This document shows positions 33,353 to 43,301 of a stretch of DNA of 64,000 nt, piece after piece. The stretch is from an uncultured Eubacteriales bacterium. GTDB lineage: Bacteria > Bacillota > Clostridia > Oscillospirales > CAG-272. Each line of letters opens with the position of its first letter. Positions within the stretch are counted from its first letter, which is position 1. Made by a program: the position numbers and the translations under genes. The DNA is taken from assembly GCA_934525675.1 (NCBI GenBank), contig CAKSZH010000002.1, positions 62,001 through 126,000 on the forward strand. Direction: 5' to 3'. The notes beneath the pieces were generated by a model. That model did no database searches and was not told where the DNA came from. It was given only the letters and a program-made list of their open reading frames with translations.

Positions 33353-36010
33353 ATGAATCAGACAAACGAATTGCCGAAAGTCTACCAACCGGCGGATTTC
33401 GAGGATCGGATTTATGCGGAGTGGTGCGAAAAGGGCTACTTCACCCCGAAGATCGATAAGTCCAAGCCGAGCTATTCCATCGTCATGCCGCCCCCGAACA
33501 TCACGGGGCAGCTTCACATGGGACACGCGCTGGACAACACCCTGCAGGACATTCTCGTCCGCTACAAGCGCATGGCGGGCTATTGTACCCTGTGGCTTCC
33601 CGGCACTGACCACGCCTCGATTGCAACCGAGGCAAAGATTGTGGAGGCAATGCGCAAGGAGGGCGTGACCAAGGATGACCTCGGGCGCGACGGATTCCTG
33701 AAGCGCGCATGGGCGTGGAAGGAACAGTACGGCGGACGGATCACGTCCCAGCTCCGTAAAATGGGCTCCTCCTGCGACTGGAGCCGTGAACGCTTTACCA
33801 TGGACGAAGGGTGTTCCAAGGCGGTCAAGGACGTCTTTGTCGGACTTTACGACAAGGGCCTGATCTATCGCGGGAACCGCATCGTCAACTGGTGCCCCAA
33901 GTGCCTGACGTCCATTTCCGACGCGGAAGTGGAATATGAGGATCAGGCAGGACATTTCTGGCATATCCGCTACCCGTTCACGGACGGCTCCGGTTATGTT
34001 GAGCTGGCGACCACCCGCCCCGAAACGCTGCTCGGCGATACCGCCGTTGCGGTCAACCCGACGGACGAACGCTATGCCGGCATCGTCGGCAAAATGCTGA
34101 CGCTTCCGCTTGTCGGCAGACAGATCCCCGTCGTTGCGGACGAATATGTCGAAAAGGATTTCGGAACAGGCGTGGTCAAGATCACTCCCGCGCACGACCC
34201 GAATGACTTTGAAGTCGGTCTGCGCCATGACCTCCCTGTCATCAACGTAATGACTCCCGACGCAAAGATTACCGACGAATACCCGAAGTATGCTGGCATG
34301 GATCGGTTTGAGGCGCGCAAGGCGATTGTTGCCGATCTGGAGGCGGGCGGATACCTCATCCGCGTGGAAGATTACACGCATAACGTCGGCACCTGCTACC
34401 GTTGCCATTCCACCATCGAGCCGAGAGTTTCCCTTCAGTGGTTTGTTAAAATGCAGCCGCTTGCCAAGCCCGCGATCGAGAGCGTGCGCAAGGGTGAAAT
34501 CAGGTTTGTTCCCGAGCGCTTCAACAAGAATTACTTCAACTGGATGGAAAACATCCGCGACTGGTGCATTTCCCGTCAATTGTGGTGGGGTCACCGCATT
34601 CCCGCGTTCTATTGCGACGAATGCAAGGAAGAAACCGGTCTTCCGGTGACGGTCGTTACCAAGGAGGCAACCGCGGTCTGCCCCAGATGCGGCAAACCGA
34701 TGACGCAGGATCCGGATACGCTGGATACGTGGTTCTCCTCTGCCCTCTGGCCCTTTTCGACAATGGGCTGGCCCGATCAGACCGAAGATCTGTCCTATTT
34801 CTATCCGACCAATACACTTGTCACGGGGTACGACATCATCACCTTCTGGGTGTCGCGTATGATTTTCTCCGGTCTGGAATGGACCGGAAAGGCACCGTTT
34901 GATACCGTGCTCATTCACGGTCTGGTCCGTGACGCGCAGGGTCGCAAGATGTCCAAGTCGCTCGGAAACGGCATTGATCCGCTTGAGATTATTTCCAAGT
35001 ACGGCGCAGATGCGCTCCGGTTTGCCCTCACGACGGGTAACTCCCCCGGAAACGATATGCGTTTTTCGGACGAGAAGATCGAGTCGGCACGGAACTTTGC
35101 GAACAAACTCTGGAACGCGTCCCGCTTTGTCCGCATGAACCTGACGATTGACAAGGTCGAACTTCCCGCGGACGACAAGCTCGCTCCCGAGGACAAGTGG
35201 ATTCTTGCAGAATTCAACAAGACGGTTGCCGCCGTCCGCTCAGCTCTCGATCACTTCGAACTCGGTGTGGCGCTCTCCACGCTGTACGATTTCACGTGGG
35301 ATGTGTTCTGCGACTGGTACATTGAATTGTCCAAGATCCGCCTGAACGAAAAGGATACCGTGGAGAATCTGACCGCGCAGAATGTCATTGCCTATGTGCT
35401 TGTCGGAACGCTTAAATTACTCCATCCGTTCATGCCCTTCATCACCGAGGAGATCTATCAGTCCCTGCCGCATGACACGGAAAGCATCATGATTGCCGCA
35501 TATCCGGAATACGATGCGTCGCGCGACTACGCCGACGAGTGCCTCCGTATGGAGCGCGTCATCACCGCGATCAAAGCAATCCGTAACCGCCGCACCGAGA
35601 TGAATGTTCCTGCGTCCCGCAAGGCAAAGGTATATATTGTCTCCTCCTATGCGGATAGCTTCCGCGGAACCGAGGTCTTCTTCCGCCGCCTTGCTGCTGC
35701 CGCCGAGGTGGAGGTGTTTGCGGAATTCGATTCGTCCATCCACACGGACGATTGTGTGCAGATTGTGACGGATGCCGCAACAATCCTGCTTCCTTTGTCT
35801 GATATCATTGATGTGGCAAAAGAAAAAGCACGTCTGGAAGCAGAAAAGGCTCGCATGGAGGGTGAGATCGCCCGAGTGTCCGCAAAACTGGCAAATGAAG
35901 GCTTTGTCGCAAAGGCTCCTTCTGCCGTTGTGGATGCGGAACGGGCAAAACTCGCGAAATACAAAGAGAATCTTGCCGGTATCGAAGCGGCATATGATAA
36001 GTTGAAATAA
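33353..36010 (+). CDS. valS: Valine--tRNA ligase
   Basis: The 885-residue class I synthetase has the HIGH motif in PPPNITGQLHMGHAL (about residues 46-60), the CP1 editing domain (roughly 190-340), KMSKSLGNG (about 535), the anticodon-binding domain and a C-terminal coiled coil rich in Lys, Glu and Ala (about 820-885). ATG 33353 follows TTGGAGG and replaces an upstream in-frame start inside the T-box terminator. Controlled by the preceding T-box. Confidence 0.98.
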   Translation: MNQTNELPKVYQPADFEDRIYAEWCEKGYFTPKIDKSKPSYSIVMPPPNITGQLHMGHALDNTLQDILVRYKRMAGYCTLWLPGTDHASIATEAKIVEAMRKEGVTKDDLGRDGFLKRAWAWKEQYGGRITSQLRKMGSSCDWSRERFTMDEGCSKAVKDVFVGLYDKGLIYRGNRIVNWCPKCLTSISDAEVEYEDQAGHFWHIRYPFTDGSGYVELATTRPETLLGDTAVAVNPTDERYAGIVGKMLTLPLVGRQIPVVADEYVEKDFGTGVVKITPAHDPNDFEVGLRHDLPVINVMTPDAKITDEYPKYAGMDRFEARKAIVADLEAGGYLIRVEDYTHNVGTCYRCHSTIEPRVSLQWFVKMQPLAKPAIESVRKGEIRFVPERFNKNYFNWMENIRDWCISRQLWWGHRIPAFYCDECKEETGLPVTVVTKEATAVCPRCGKPMTQDPDTLDTWFSSALWPFSTMGWPDQTEDLSYFYPTNTLVTGYDIITFWVSRMIFSGLEWTGKAPFDTVLIHGLVRDAQGRKMSKSLGNGIDPLEIISKYGADALRFALTTGNSPGNDMRFSDEKIESARNFANKLWNASRFVRMNLTIDKVELPADDKLAPEDKWILAEFNKTVAAVRSALDHFELGVALSTLYDFTWDVFCDWYIELSKIRLNEKDTVENLTAQNVIAYVLVGTLKLLHPFMPFITEEIYQSLPHDTESIMIAAYPEYDASRDYADECLRMERVITAIKAIRNRRTEMNVPASRKAKVYIVSSYADSFRGTEVFFRRLAAAAEVEVFAEFDSSIHTDDCVQIVTDAATILLPLSDIIDVAKEKARLEAEKARMEGEIARVSAKLANEGFVAKAPSAVVDAERAKLAKYKENLAGIEAAYDKLK

Positions 36011-36026
36011 GCGGAACTTTCAGGTC

Positions 36027-36054
36027 CCCATGCGGATAAATTGGTCCGCATGGG
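36027..36054 (+). other. Inverted repeat after valS, possible terminator
   Basis: CCCATGCGGA (36027-36036) and TCCGCATGGG (36045-36054) form a 10-bp stem, but A-rich sequence rather than a T-run follows, so intrinsic termination on the plus strand is doubtful. Confidence 0.45.
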
Positions 36055-36157
36055 AGAAAACTTGTATCGGAACGTATGCGAAGCGGAACTTTTGGGTACT
36101 ATGTACGTCTGTAATTAATAACCGAAGATCGTCATTCTGAACGTGAAAGGAGTACAC

Positions 36158-37171
36158 ATGATGAAGTACATGATGAATAAAAACAATATCCTCAGATGCC
36201 TGATCGCGGCAGTACTGATTGTTTTTGCGATCTGCCTTGTCGGTTGTGGCTCTTCGGGAAAGGATTATCCCTCATCGGATCGCGGTAACGCGGAAAACGG
36301 CGGGATCTCCTCCGGCGGACCGACCACTTCCGACAGACTCGAAAACAACGAAGATGCCTATGAACGGAAGGTCATCCGGGACGCGACCGTGAATGCCGAA
36401 ACCCGGAATTACACCGAGGCACTTGACGCGCTCCAGTCAACCGTGAAAAAGATGGATGGATACGTACAGTCTTCACGTGTTTCCGGTAGCAGCCTGAACG
36501 ATTCGGAAAGTTCGGGCAGACTCCGTACCGCCTATCTGACGCTTTGTGTTCCGGCGGATAAGCTGGACGATTTTCTCGGTCAGGTGGATGGTACCCTGAA
36601 TGTCACATACAGCCAGGTAACCGAGCAGGATGTGACGGCGGAATATTATGACCTCAAATCCCGCATGGATACCCTGAACGTGGAAAAACAGCGTCTGACC
36701 GAAATGCTTGAGAATTCGGAGCAGGTCGGCGAGATGCTGGAAATCGAAAAGCGGTTGTATGATATTATTGAAGAGTATGAGGCAAAGCAAACGCAAATGA
36801 ACGTATATGCCACCAGTATCGCCTATTCGCGGGTGAATCTGACCCTGTCGGAGGTGCGGTCGCTCAGTCAGGCGGACACTTCTTTCGGGGAACGGTTCCT
36901 GAACGCCGCTTCGATGAGTTGGCACAATTTCGGGCAAGGTTTCCTGAATTTCCTTATCTGGTTTGTGTCCGCAATCCCGACTTTGCTTCTGATTGTGGTG
37001 ATCGTCGGTGCAGTGGTGACGATTATTCTGTCGAGTAACCGCCGTACCCGCAAAAAACGCCAGGCGATGATGGAAGATCAGCAAAAGCACAGACAGCAGA
37101 TGACAAACACTCAATCCAACGTGAACAGTACCCCGGATCAGCAGAACCAGGGGTCCAAGAATCCCGGCTGA
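36158..37171 (+). CDS. DUF4349 lipoprotein with C-terminal membrane segment
   Basis: The 337-residue protein has a lipoprotein signal (ILRCLIAAVLIVFAICLVGC, lipobox L-V-G-C), a low-complexity Ser/Gly linker, and the DUF4349 domain (about 70-275) with RDATVNAETRNYTEALDAL, YLTLCVPADKLDDFL and a coiled coil (about 170-225). A membrane segment near 265-295 is followed by a basic, Gln-rich cytoplasmic tail. ATG 36158 follows GAAAGGAG; a GTG at 36143 is less likely. Role unknown; it sits at the cell surface. Confidence 0.85.
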   Translation: MMKYMMNKNNILRCLIAAVLIVFAICLVGCGSSGKDYPSSDRGNAENGGISSGGPTTSDRLENNEDAYERKVIRDATVNAETRNYTEALDALQSTVKKMDGYVQSSRVSGSSLNDSESSGRLRTAYLTLCVPADKLDDFLGQVDGTLNVTYSQVTEQDVTAEYYDLKSRMDTLNVEKQRLTEMLENSEQVGEMLEIEKRLYDIIEEYEAKQTQMNVYATSIAYSRVNLTLSEVRSLSQADTSFGERFLNAASMSWHNFGQGFLNFLIWFVSAIPTLLLIVVIVGAVVTIILSSNRRTRKKRQAMMEDQQKHRQQMTNTQSNVNSTPDQQNQGSKNPG

Positions 37172-37176
37172 ATATC

Positions 37177-37217
37177 AAACGGCTGAACGGACACAGATGT
37201 GTCCGTTCAACCGTTTT
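37177..37217 (+). terminator. Terminator after the DUF4349 gene
   Basis: AAACGG and TGAACGGACACA pair with TGTGTCCGTTCA and CCGTTT, with one mismatch and a short GA loop, followed by TTTTGG. Confidence 0.82.
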
Positions 37218-37385
37218 GGTAACCGGGAAATTACATACTGATCCGGTGTTTTGGTTGCATGAATCGGAATTGCCGCGCCGATGAGACGGGGTACAATCCC
37301 CACGTCCTCCGATGGAACGCTGGCAATTCCCTTTTTATGTCGTACGCCTCGGTTGCCGGAGGATTCTCCTGCACTGATTTTAGGT

Positions 37386-38981
37386 TCACTCTCCTTCGCC
37401 CGTGACGTTGACCGCTTTGTAGCAATCGAACATCTCCTCTACGTTTTGCGGGCGGCTCTTCTGCGTGAGGAGAGATACAAGCGGGACCAGAATCAGCCCG
37501 CCGAGCATGGCAAACACTCCGGAGTAAAGCGAGTTGCGGAAGATGAAAGAAAGGAACGGGACCCCCGCAAGGATATCTTTTCCGGTGCACTTGTCGATCA
37601 TGGTAACAACGAGCTGGAAAATTTCCATGCCTGTGCCGAAGAGGAATGAAACGGCAACGGCAGGTTTTGTGGTCTTTTTCCAGTACAGCCCGTAGAGAAA
37701 CGGTGCCAGAAACGCTCCCGCAAGCGCGCCCCAGGATACGCCCATCATCTGTGCGATGAAGACATTGTCCGACCAGACGGAATCCTTCAGAATGGCGATA
37801 ACTGCTGAAAGCAGGATAAAGAACACGGTAAGGAGCCGGAGTATAAAGAGCTTCTTCTTTTCCGCTTTTTCTGCGTCCGGTTCCTTTGATCTTCTGAGCA
37901 CGAGATCCAGCGTCAGAGTGGAGCCGGAAGTCAGCACCAGAGAGGACAGCGTGGACATGGAGGCAGAAAGCACCAGCACAATAACAACGGCGATTACCAC
38001 CGGCGCAAGTCCCGACAGCATGGTGGGAACGATGCGGTCAAACTGCCCGCCGACCTCTTCCGGGGTCAGGAACAGTCTGCCGAAGCCGCCGAGAAAATAG
38101 CACCCGCCGGCAACGACTACGGCAAAAAGCGTGGATATGATGGTTCCCTTGCGGATTGCGGCTTCATCCTTGATGGCGTAGAATTTTCCGACCATCTGCG
38201 GCAGTCCCCAGGTGCCGAGCGAGGTCAGCATGACGACGAAGAACAAAAAGAGCGGATCGGGACCGAGGAAGGAGGTAAACGCACCGTGGAACACCGAGCC
38301 GGACGATGTGACGGTGAACTGCTCGGAGAGCTTTGCGACCGCTTCTGTGAATCCGCCCTGCTTCAGAAGCACTGCGGCAACGACTACGACAATCCCGACG
38401 AGCATGATGATTCCCTGAATAAAGTCGTTGATCGCTGTTGCCATATATCCGCCGAAGAGAACGTACACGCCGGTGAGTACTGCCATGATGACGATGACCA
38501 GCCAGTACGGAACGGAAAAAGCGATGCCGAAGAGACTGGACAGTCCGTTGTAGAGCGACGCGGTATACGGGATGAGAAAGACAAAAACAATCAGCGCGGA
38601 GGTCCAGCGGAGCACGCCGGAATCAAACCGCTTGCCGAAGAAATCCGGCATGGTGTGGGAGCCGAGTGACTGGGTCATCACACGGGTTCTTCTGCCGAGT
38701 ACCGCCCAGGCAAGCAAGGAGCCGATAAAGGCGTTCCCGAGCCCGATCCAGGTGGAGGCAAGTCCGAAATTCCAGCCGAACTGCCCGGCGTATCCTACAA
38801 AAATAACGGCGGAAAAGTAGGAGGTCCCAAATGCAAATGCGCTGAGCCAGGGACCCACCCGGCGACCGCCGAGCAGGAAACCGCTGACGGTCTTTGTGTG
38901 TTTGCGGCAATAAATGCCGATGCCCACCATCAGAGCAAAAAAGATTACGAGAAAGACAGTTGTCAGAATTTCAGTCGTCAT
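37386..38981 (-). CDS. Sodium:solute symporter family transporter
   Basis: The 531-residue protein has about 13 membrane segments and the SSS-family patterns: GFLLGGRRVGPWLSAFAFGTSYFSAVIFVGYAG in helices 1-2, GGYMATAINDFIQGIIM, and LSASMSTLSSLVLTSGSTLTLDL in the sodium-site helix. It resembles proline, pantothenate and aromatic/organic acid symporters. It is second in an operon, 30 bp after the CoA-ligase gene, behind a T-box leader, so its substrate is probably tied to amino acid supply. Confidence 0.88.
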   Translation of the reverse strand: MTTEILTTVFLVIFFALMVGIGIYCRKHTKTVSGFLLGGRRVGPWLSAFAFGTSYFSAVIFVGYAGQFGWNFGLASTWIGLGNAFIGSLLAWAVLGRRTRVMTQSLGSHTMPDFFGKRFDSGVLRWTSALIVFVFLIPYTASLYNGLSSLFGIAFSVPYWLVIVIMAVLTGVYVLFGGYMATAINDFIQGIIMLVGIVVVVAAVLLKQGGFTEAVAKLSEQFTVTSSGSVFHGAFTSFLGPDPLFLFFVVMLTSLGTWGLPQMVGKFYAIKDEAAIRKGTIISTLFAVVVAGGCYFLGGFGRLFLTPEEVGGQFDRIVPTMLSGLAPVVIAVVIVLVLSASMSTLSSLVLTSGSTLTLDLVLRRSKEPDAEKAEKKKLFILRLLTVFFILLSAVIAILKDSVWSDNVFIAQMMGVSWGALAGAFLAPFLYGLYWKKTTKPAVAVSFLFGTGMEIFQLVVTMIDKCTGKDILAGVPFLSFIFRNSLYSGVFAMLGGLILVPLVSLLTQKSRPQNVEEMFDCYKAVNVTGEGE

Positions 38982-39011
38982 GGAAAAGTCCTCATTTCTG
39001 TTTTGAATTGG

Positions 39012-40655
39012 TCAGCGCGTTGTTTCCGCCTCAACAAGACGTACCCCGCAATATTTTTCACGAAGCGTGTTTTTCTGTATTTTTCCGGTCGCATTTCGCG
39101 GCACTTTGTCAAAAATGATGCGGTGGGGGCGCTTGTATCTGGGAAGCCCTTCGCAATAGGCGTTTATTTCGTCCACGGTGGCATTTACCCCGTCCTTGAG
39201 TTCAATAATCGCCGCGGCAATTTCTCCGAGTCTTGTGTCAGGAAGCCCGATCACCGCAACGTCTTTGACCTTATCGCTTGCCCGGAGATAATCCTCGATC
39301 TGAACCGGATACAGATTTTCGCCGCCGGTGATAATGACGTCTTTCTTGCGGTCAACCAGATAAATGAAGCCGTCTTCATCCCGCTTTGCCATATCTCCCG
39401 TGGACAGCCAGTCGCCGTGCAGAATTTCCGCCGTTGCCGTCGGATTTTTGTAATAGCATTTCATCACGCCCGGACCCTTGACGGCAAGCTCGCCCACCTC
39501 TTCCAAGGCGACCTCGTTTCCCTTTTCATCAATGATTTTGGCTTCCCACCCGTACCCGGGAATCCCGATTGCACCGACCTTCCCGATGTTTTCCACGCCG
39601 AGATGAACCGCGCCGGGACCGATGGATTCCGACAGCCCGTAGTTGGTGTCGTATTGATGATTCGGAAACACCTTCATCCAGCGCTTGATGAGCGAGGGCG
39701 GAACAGGCTGTGCGCCGATGTGCATGAGGCGCCATTGGGCGGTGCGGTATTCTGAAAGATCGAGATCCCCTCTTTCGATTGCGTCGAGAATATCCTGCGC
39801 CCACGGTACGAGCAGCCAGACGATAGTGACGCGTTCTTCGGAAACCGCCTGCAAGATCCATTCCGGTTTGACTCCGCGGAGAAGTACGGCTTTGCTGCAG
39901 GAAATGAGGCTCCCGAACCAGTGCATTTTGGCACCGGTGTGATAGAGCGGCGGGATGCAAAGGAAGACATCATCCCGTGTCTGCCCGTGGTGGTGCTGTT
40001 CTGTAACTGCGGAGCCGACGAGCGCCCGGTGTGCATGAAGAATTGCCTTAGGGAAACCGGTTGTACCCGAGGAAAAGTAAATTGCAGCATCATCCGAATC
40101 CAGAATTTCGACAGCTGGAGCTGTCGCGGCGCAGTATCCGACAAGCTCTTCGTAATTTCCCGCGTATACCGGCGTTTCGTTTTTGTCTCCGACATAGAAA
40201 AAATCCGTAACTTGTTCCTTCACCGCCGGAAGCACCTGCTCGACCTGCGAAAGGAACTCCGGACCGAACACCAGCATTCTGACATCTGCAAGGTCGACAC
40301 AGTATTGAATTTCATTGGAATCGAACCGATAGTTCATCGGAACGGCGACAGCACCTGTCTTGAGGATTCCGAAATAGATCGGCAGCCATTCAATGCAGTT
40401 CATGAGCAGAATGGCAACTTTGTCACCTTTCCGGATTCCCCTGGTAAAGAGCAGGTTGGCGAAACGATTGGCGCGTTCGTCAAAGTCCTTCCAGGTGATT
40501 TCTCTGCGGTATTTCCCGCCGCTTGCGGATTCGATCAGGTTGAATTCCCGCCAGGTGACGTTCTTTTCCGGTTGGTTGGCGGGGTTGATCTCTACCAACG
40601 CCACATCGCCGGGGTGCAGGCGTGCGTTTTTTTCAAGGTAATCAGTGATTGGCAT
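39012..40655 (-). CDS. Acyl/aryl-CoA ligase (AMP-binding, ANL family)
   Basis: The 547-residue enzyme activates a carboxylic acid with ATP and CoA. The AMP-binding loop is YFSSGTTGFPKA (about residues 185-196), the A5 motif TNYGLSES, A7 DWLSTGDMAKRDEDG, A8 YLVDRKKDVIITGGENLYPVQIED and the catalytic Lys region RNATGKIQK near the C-terminus. Fatty, aryl and branched acids are all possible. It directly follows a T-box leader whose specifier reads UAC (Tyr), which points to a role in aromatic acid metabolism. RBS CGGAGG precedes ATG 40655. Confidence 0.9.
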   Translation of the reverse strand: MPITDYLEKNARLHPGDVALVEINPANQPEKNVTWREFNLIESASGGKYRREITWKDFDERANRFANLLFTRGIRKGDKVAILLMNCIEWLPIYFGILKTGAVAVPMNYRFDSNEIQYCVDLADVRMLVFGPEFLSQVEQVLPAVKEQVTDFFYVGDKNETPVYAGNYEELVGYCAATAPAVEILDSDDAAIYFSSGTTGFPKAILHAHRALVGSAVTEQHHHGQTRDDVFLCIPPLYHTGAKMHWFGSLISCSKAVLLRGVKPEWILQAVSEERVTIVWLLVPWAQDILDAIERGDLDLSEYRTAQWRLMHIGAQPVPPSLIKRWMKVFPNHQYDTNYGLSESIGPGAVHLGVENIGKVGAIGIPGYGWEAKIIDEKGNEVALEEVGELAVKGPGVMKCYYKNPTATAEILHGDWLSTGDMAKRDEDGFIYLVDRKKDVIITGGENLYPVQIEDYLRASDKVKDVAVIGLPDTRLGEIAAAIIELKDGVNATVDEINAYCEGLPRYKRPHRIIFDKVPRNATGKIQKNTLREKYCGVRLVEAETTR

Positions 40656-40685
40656 ATTCGTACTGTCCTCCGTGTAAAAGTTTCA

Positions 40686-40958
40686 AAACAAAAAGCCCCG
40701 TAATGCACTTGGCATTACGAGGGCGAACAATCGCGGTACCACCTCATATTCGTTTCCTCCTTACGGAAAGAAACCTCACCGGGCACTATCATGCCCTGCG
40801 TCAGATAACGGTGACAACCGTCGCAGCCTACCGGCGTTTTCCGCTTTGGGTGCGCTACTCCCGGAATGTATTCGGTATTGTCTTGCGCCTGCCTCGCACC
40901 ACCCGGCAGTTCTCTGTACGCTCTGACAAAACCTACTGATTTCCGATCCTTGCATTAT
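40686..40958 (-). promoter_or_regulatory. T-box riboswitch (specifier UAC, tyrosine) before the CoA ligase
   Basis: On the minus strand a stem I leader is followed by AGGTGGTACCGCG (40744-40732) and a terminator whose stem pairs 40699-40706 with 40712-40719 before a T5 run. Aligning its specifier loop (ACCGAATACATTCCGG) with that of the nearby valS T-box puts UAC at 40870-40868, a Tyr codon. Only 30-odd bases separate the terminator from the ligase start codon. Confidence 0.88.
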
Positions 40959-40964
40959 GGAGGT

Positions 40965-40993
40965 ATTATACCATCCCGGTTCGCGGCTGTCAA
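40965..40993 (-). promoter_or_regulatory. Promoter for the Tyr-type T-box leader
   Basis: TTGACA (40993-40988) and TATAAT (40970-40965), consensus, 17-bp spacer. Confidence 0.88.
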
Positions 40994-41020
40994 TACTTTT
41001 GGGGAAACTTTCGAAAATTC

Positions 41021-41049
41021 TTGCTTTTTCGTCAAAGAAAGTGTATAAT
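41021..41049 (+). promoter_or_regulatory. Promoter for the glycosidase operon
   Basis: TTGCTT (41021-41026) and TATAAT (41044-41049), 17-bp spacer, divergent from the T-box promoter. Confidence 0.75.
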
Positions 41050-41079
41050 GGACACAGATATTGTACAAGGGGGGCGTAA

Positions 41080-42591
41080 ATGTTAAGTAAAAGCAGGATC
41101 CGTACGTATATCGATCTATGGAATCGGAATGATCCGGATCCGAACGAAACCGACCGTCTGATTCCGAACAAGGCGGCTGCGGATTGGATCCTGAATCATG
41201 CTCCGCTGTTTGATTGCCCCGATCCGCTTTTGACTGAAATCTATTATTTCCGTCTCTGGACGTATCGGAAGCATCTTCGGAATACACCGGAAGGTATCGT
41301 CATTACAGAGTTCCTTCCCGATGTGCCTTGGTCGGGGCCGTACAATACCATTTCGTGTCCCGTCGGACATCAGTTTGCGGAGGGGCGCTGGCTTTCCGAC
41401 CGACGTTACTTAACGGATTATGCAAAGTTTTATTTAACCGGATCCGGCAAAGGCGAGCATTTACTTTCTTACAGTCACTGGTTCTGCACCGCGCTGTATC
41501 GCACCTGCCGCTTATGGGGGGACTTTTCACTTGCTGTCGGATGTCTTGACGAACTGATCGCATATTTTGAGGAACGGTGCCGCCGCAACGCTTCCGGGAT
41601 ACTTTTTTGGTCGGATGACGATCGGGACGGTATGGAATATTCGATTTCCGGAGACGGATTGAGACCCACCATCAATTCTTATCTTTGCGGAGACGCCCAT
41701 GCGCTGTCACGCATTTGCGCAATCGCCGGAAGAACCGAATTATCGGAAAAATTTGAAAAGCTGCACCGGGAGATCAAAGACGGAATGAAAGCCGTGCTTT
41801 GGGATGAAGATCTCGGCTTTTATGTCAACCGCTCCTGTCAAAAGAATGAACTTCCAAAACGGTCTGTCGCGATGATCCGTGAACAAATCGGTTTTACCCC
41901 GTGGTATTTTAATGCGGCTGACGACGCTTCTGTATCCGCATGGAACTATCTGATTGATCCGACGCATTTTTTTGCTCCGCACGGAATCACGACTGCGGAC
42001 ATGGCAGATCCCGGGTTTATGAAAACGAACAGCGACCACGTTTGTTTATGGGACGGTCCCGTTTGGCCGTTTGCCACTTCTGTCACTCTGACCGCTCTTG
42101 CCGCAAGTCTGCGCACCTGTGCAAAAAATCACACTGCAATGCCGGTTACGGCTATGGATTATTATCGTTTGCTTACTCAATACGCAGAGAGTCAACACCG
42201 TTTTGAAGCCGGAAAAAGAATCGATTGGATAGATGAAAATCTGCATCCGTTTACAGGTGAGTGGCTTGCCCGCTCTCTTCTCAACAAACAAAGCAATTCC
42301 CGCGAGGAGCGCGGAATGGCTTATAATCACTCCACTTTCTGTGATCTGATTTTGTCCGGACTTTGCGGAATTGATGCAACGGAGGATGGGCGATTGCTCG
42401 TTGATCCGTTGACACCCGAAACCTGGGAGTATTTTTCTGTGGAACAGATCCCGGTTCTCGGACACTCTGTTGGGGTCTATTGGGACAAAAACGGATCTTT
42501 GTATGGTTATCCGCCCGGTTTAACAATCATCGCAGACGGTAAGACAGTGGCACATTCTGAAACATTGAAATTAACCGAAATCAAACTATGA
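41080..42591 (+). CDS. MGH1/trehalase-like six-hairpin glycoside hydrolase
   Basis: The 503-residue protein lacks a signal peptide. Its text fits the (alpha/alpha)6 hydrolases of the MGH1/GH63/trehalase group: FWSDDDRDGMEYSISGDGLRPTINSYLCGDA (Asp as likely general acid), LWDEDLGFYVN, LWDGPVWPFATS and RGMAYNHSTFCDLILSGLCG near the C-terminus. It probably hydrolyses a small alpha-linked sugar or glucoside in the cytoplasm. The next gene is a TetR regulator 15 bp away that may control it. Codon use is a little more AT-rich than in neighbouring housekeeping genes. Confidence 0.75.
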   Translation: MLSKSRIRTYIDLWNRNDPDPNETDRLIPNKAAADWILNHAPLFDCPDPLLTEIYYFRLWTYRKHLRNTPEGIVITEFLPDVPWSGPYNTISCPVGHQFAEGRWLSDRRYLTDYAKFYLTGSGKGEHLLSYSHWFCTALYRTCRLWGDFSLAVGCLDELIAYFEERCRRNASGILFWSDDDRDGMEYSISGDGLRPTINSYLCGDAHALSRICAIAGRTELSEKFEKLHREIKDGMKAVLWDEDLGFYVNRSCQKNELPKRSVAMIREQIGFTPWYFNAADDASVSAWNYLIDPTHFFAPHGITTADMADPGFMKTNSDHVCLWDGPVWPFATSVTLTALAASLRTCAKNHTAMPVTAMDYYRLLTQYAESQHRFEAGKRIDWIDENLHPFTGEWLARSLLNKQSNSREERGMAYNHSTFCDLILSGLCGIDATEDGRLLVDPLTPETWEYFSVEQIPVLGHSVGVYWDKNGSLYGYPPGLTIIADGKTVAHSETLKLTEIKL

Positions 42592-42606
42592 AAGGAACAG
42601 AATATT

Positions 42607-43167
42607 ATGACAGAAAAAACTGACCTCCGGATCCTCAAAACGTATCATGCGCTCATTGACGCGTTTGAAAAAATGCTTGAGGAACAGAATTATGATGACA
42701 TCACGGTCAATTCCCTTTGTGATTTTGCCTCGATCCGCCGAGCTACGTTCTACAAACATTTTTCCGACAAACTGGAATTTACGGATTTTGCCGCAAGCTG
42801 TCTTCATGAAAATATCAGCAAGACCTGCCACGCGAAGGCAGATTTGCATACCTATCTTTCTTTGTATGCGGCGTCCTTTTTTGAGTATTTCAAGTCTCAC
42901 GAGGCGATGGTGGCGCATCTGCTCGGCAGTAAGGACCTGTTTACCCTGATGCAGTCGCTTGAGAACCGCATCTGCCTCGGTATCCGCGAAAAACTGATTG
43001 CGTCCGGAGAAAAATTACCGGCTGCTCCCGAAATCACGGCAATGTTCTATGCCGGCGGACTGATTCAGACAGTTTACACCTGGCTGACGGCAAAGCGCCG
43101 TGTTCCGGAAGATAAAATGCTTGCGGAGATCACCGCACTGATCGATGCGGTTCACGCAGAAGCATAA
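42607..43167 (+). CDS. TetR/AcrR family regulator
   Basis: The 186-residue protein has the TetR helix-turn-helix at residues 5-52 (RILKTYHALIDAFEKMLEEQNYDDITVNSLCDFASIRRATFYKHFSDK) and a divergent C-terminal ligand/dimer domain containing SLYAASFFEYFKSHEAMVAHLLGS. It is likely cotranscribed with the glycosidase. Confidence 0.9.
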   Translation: MTEKTDLRILKTYHALIDAFEKMLEEQNYDDITVNSLCDFASIRRATFYKHFSDKLEFTDFAASCLHENISKTCHAKADLHTYLSLYAASFFEYFKSHEAMVAHLLGSKDLFTLMQSLENRICLGIREKLIASGEKLPAAPEITAMFYAGGLIQTVYTWLTAKRRVPEDKMLAEITALIDAVHAEA

Positions 43168-43301
43168 TCCCGCGTGAAAATTCCCCGCCCGAGTTGCCGG
43201 AGTGAGGAAGGCATTCCGTGGCACGGCATTCAATCGGAAAGCCCGGCGGTTTACCGGCGATCTGATTGTGGCTGTAAAACGCTTTGTAAGTTATATATAA
43301 C

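Noticed and set aside
33287..34918. Open frame of 543 codons opposite valS
   Set aside because: Antisense to valS and its T-box; no motif seen.
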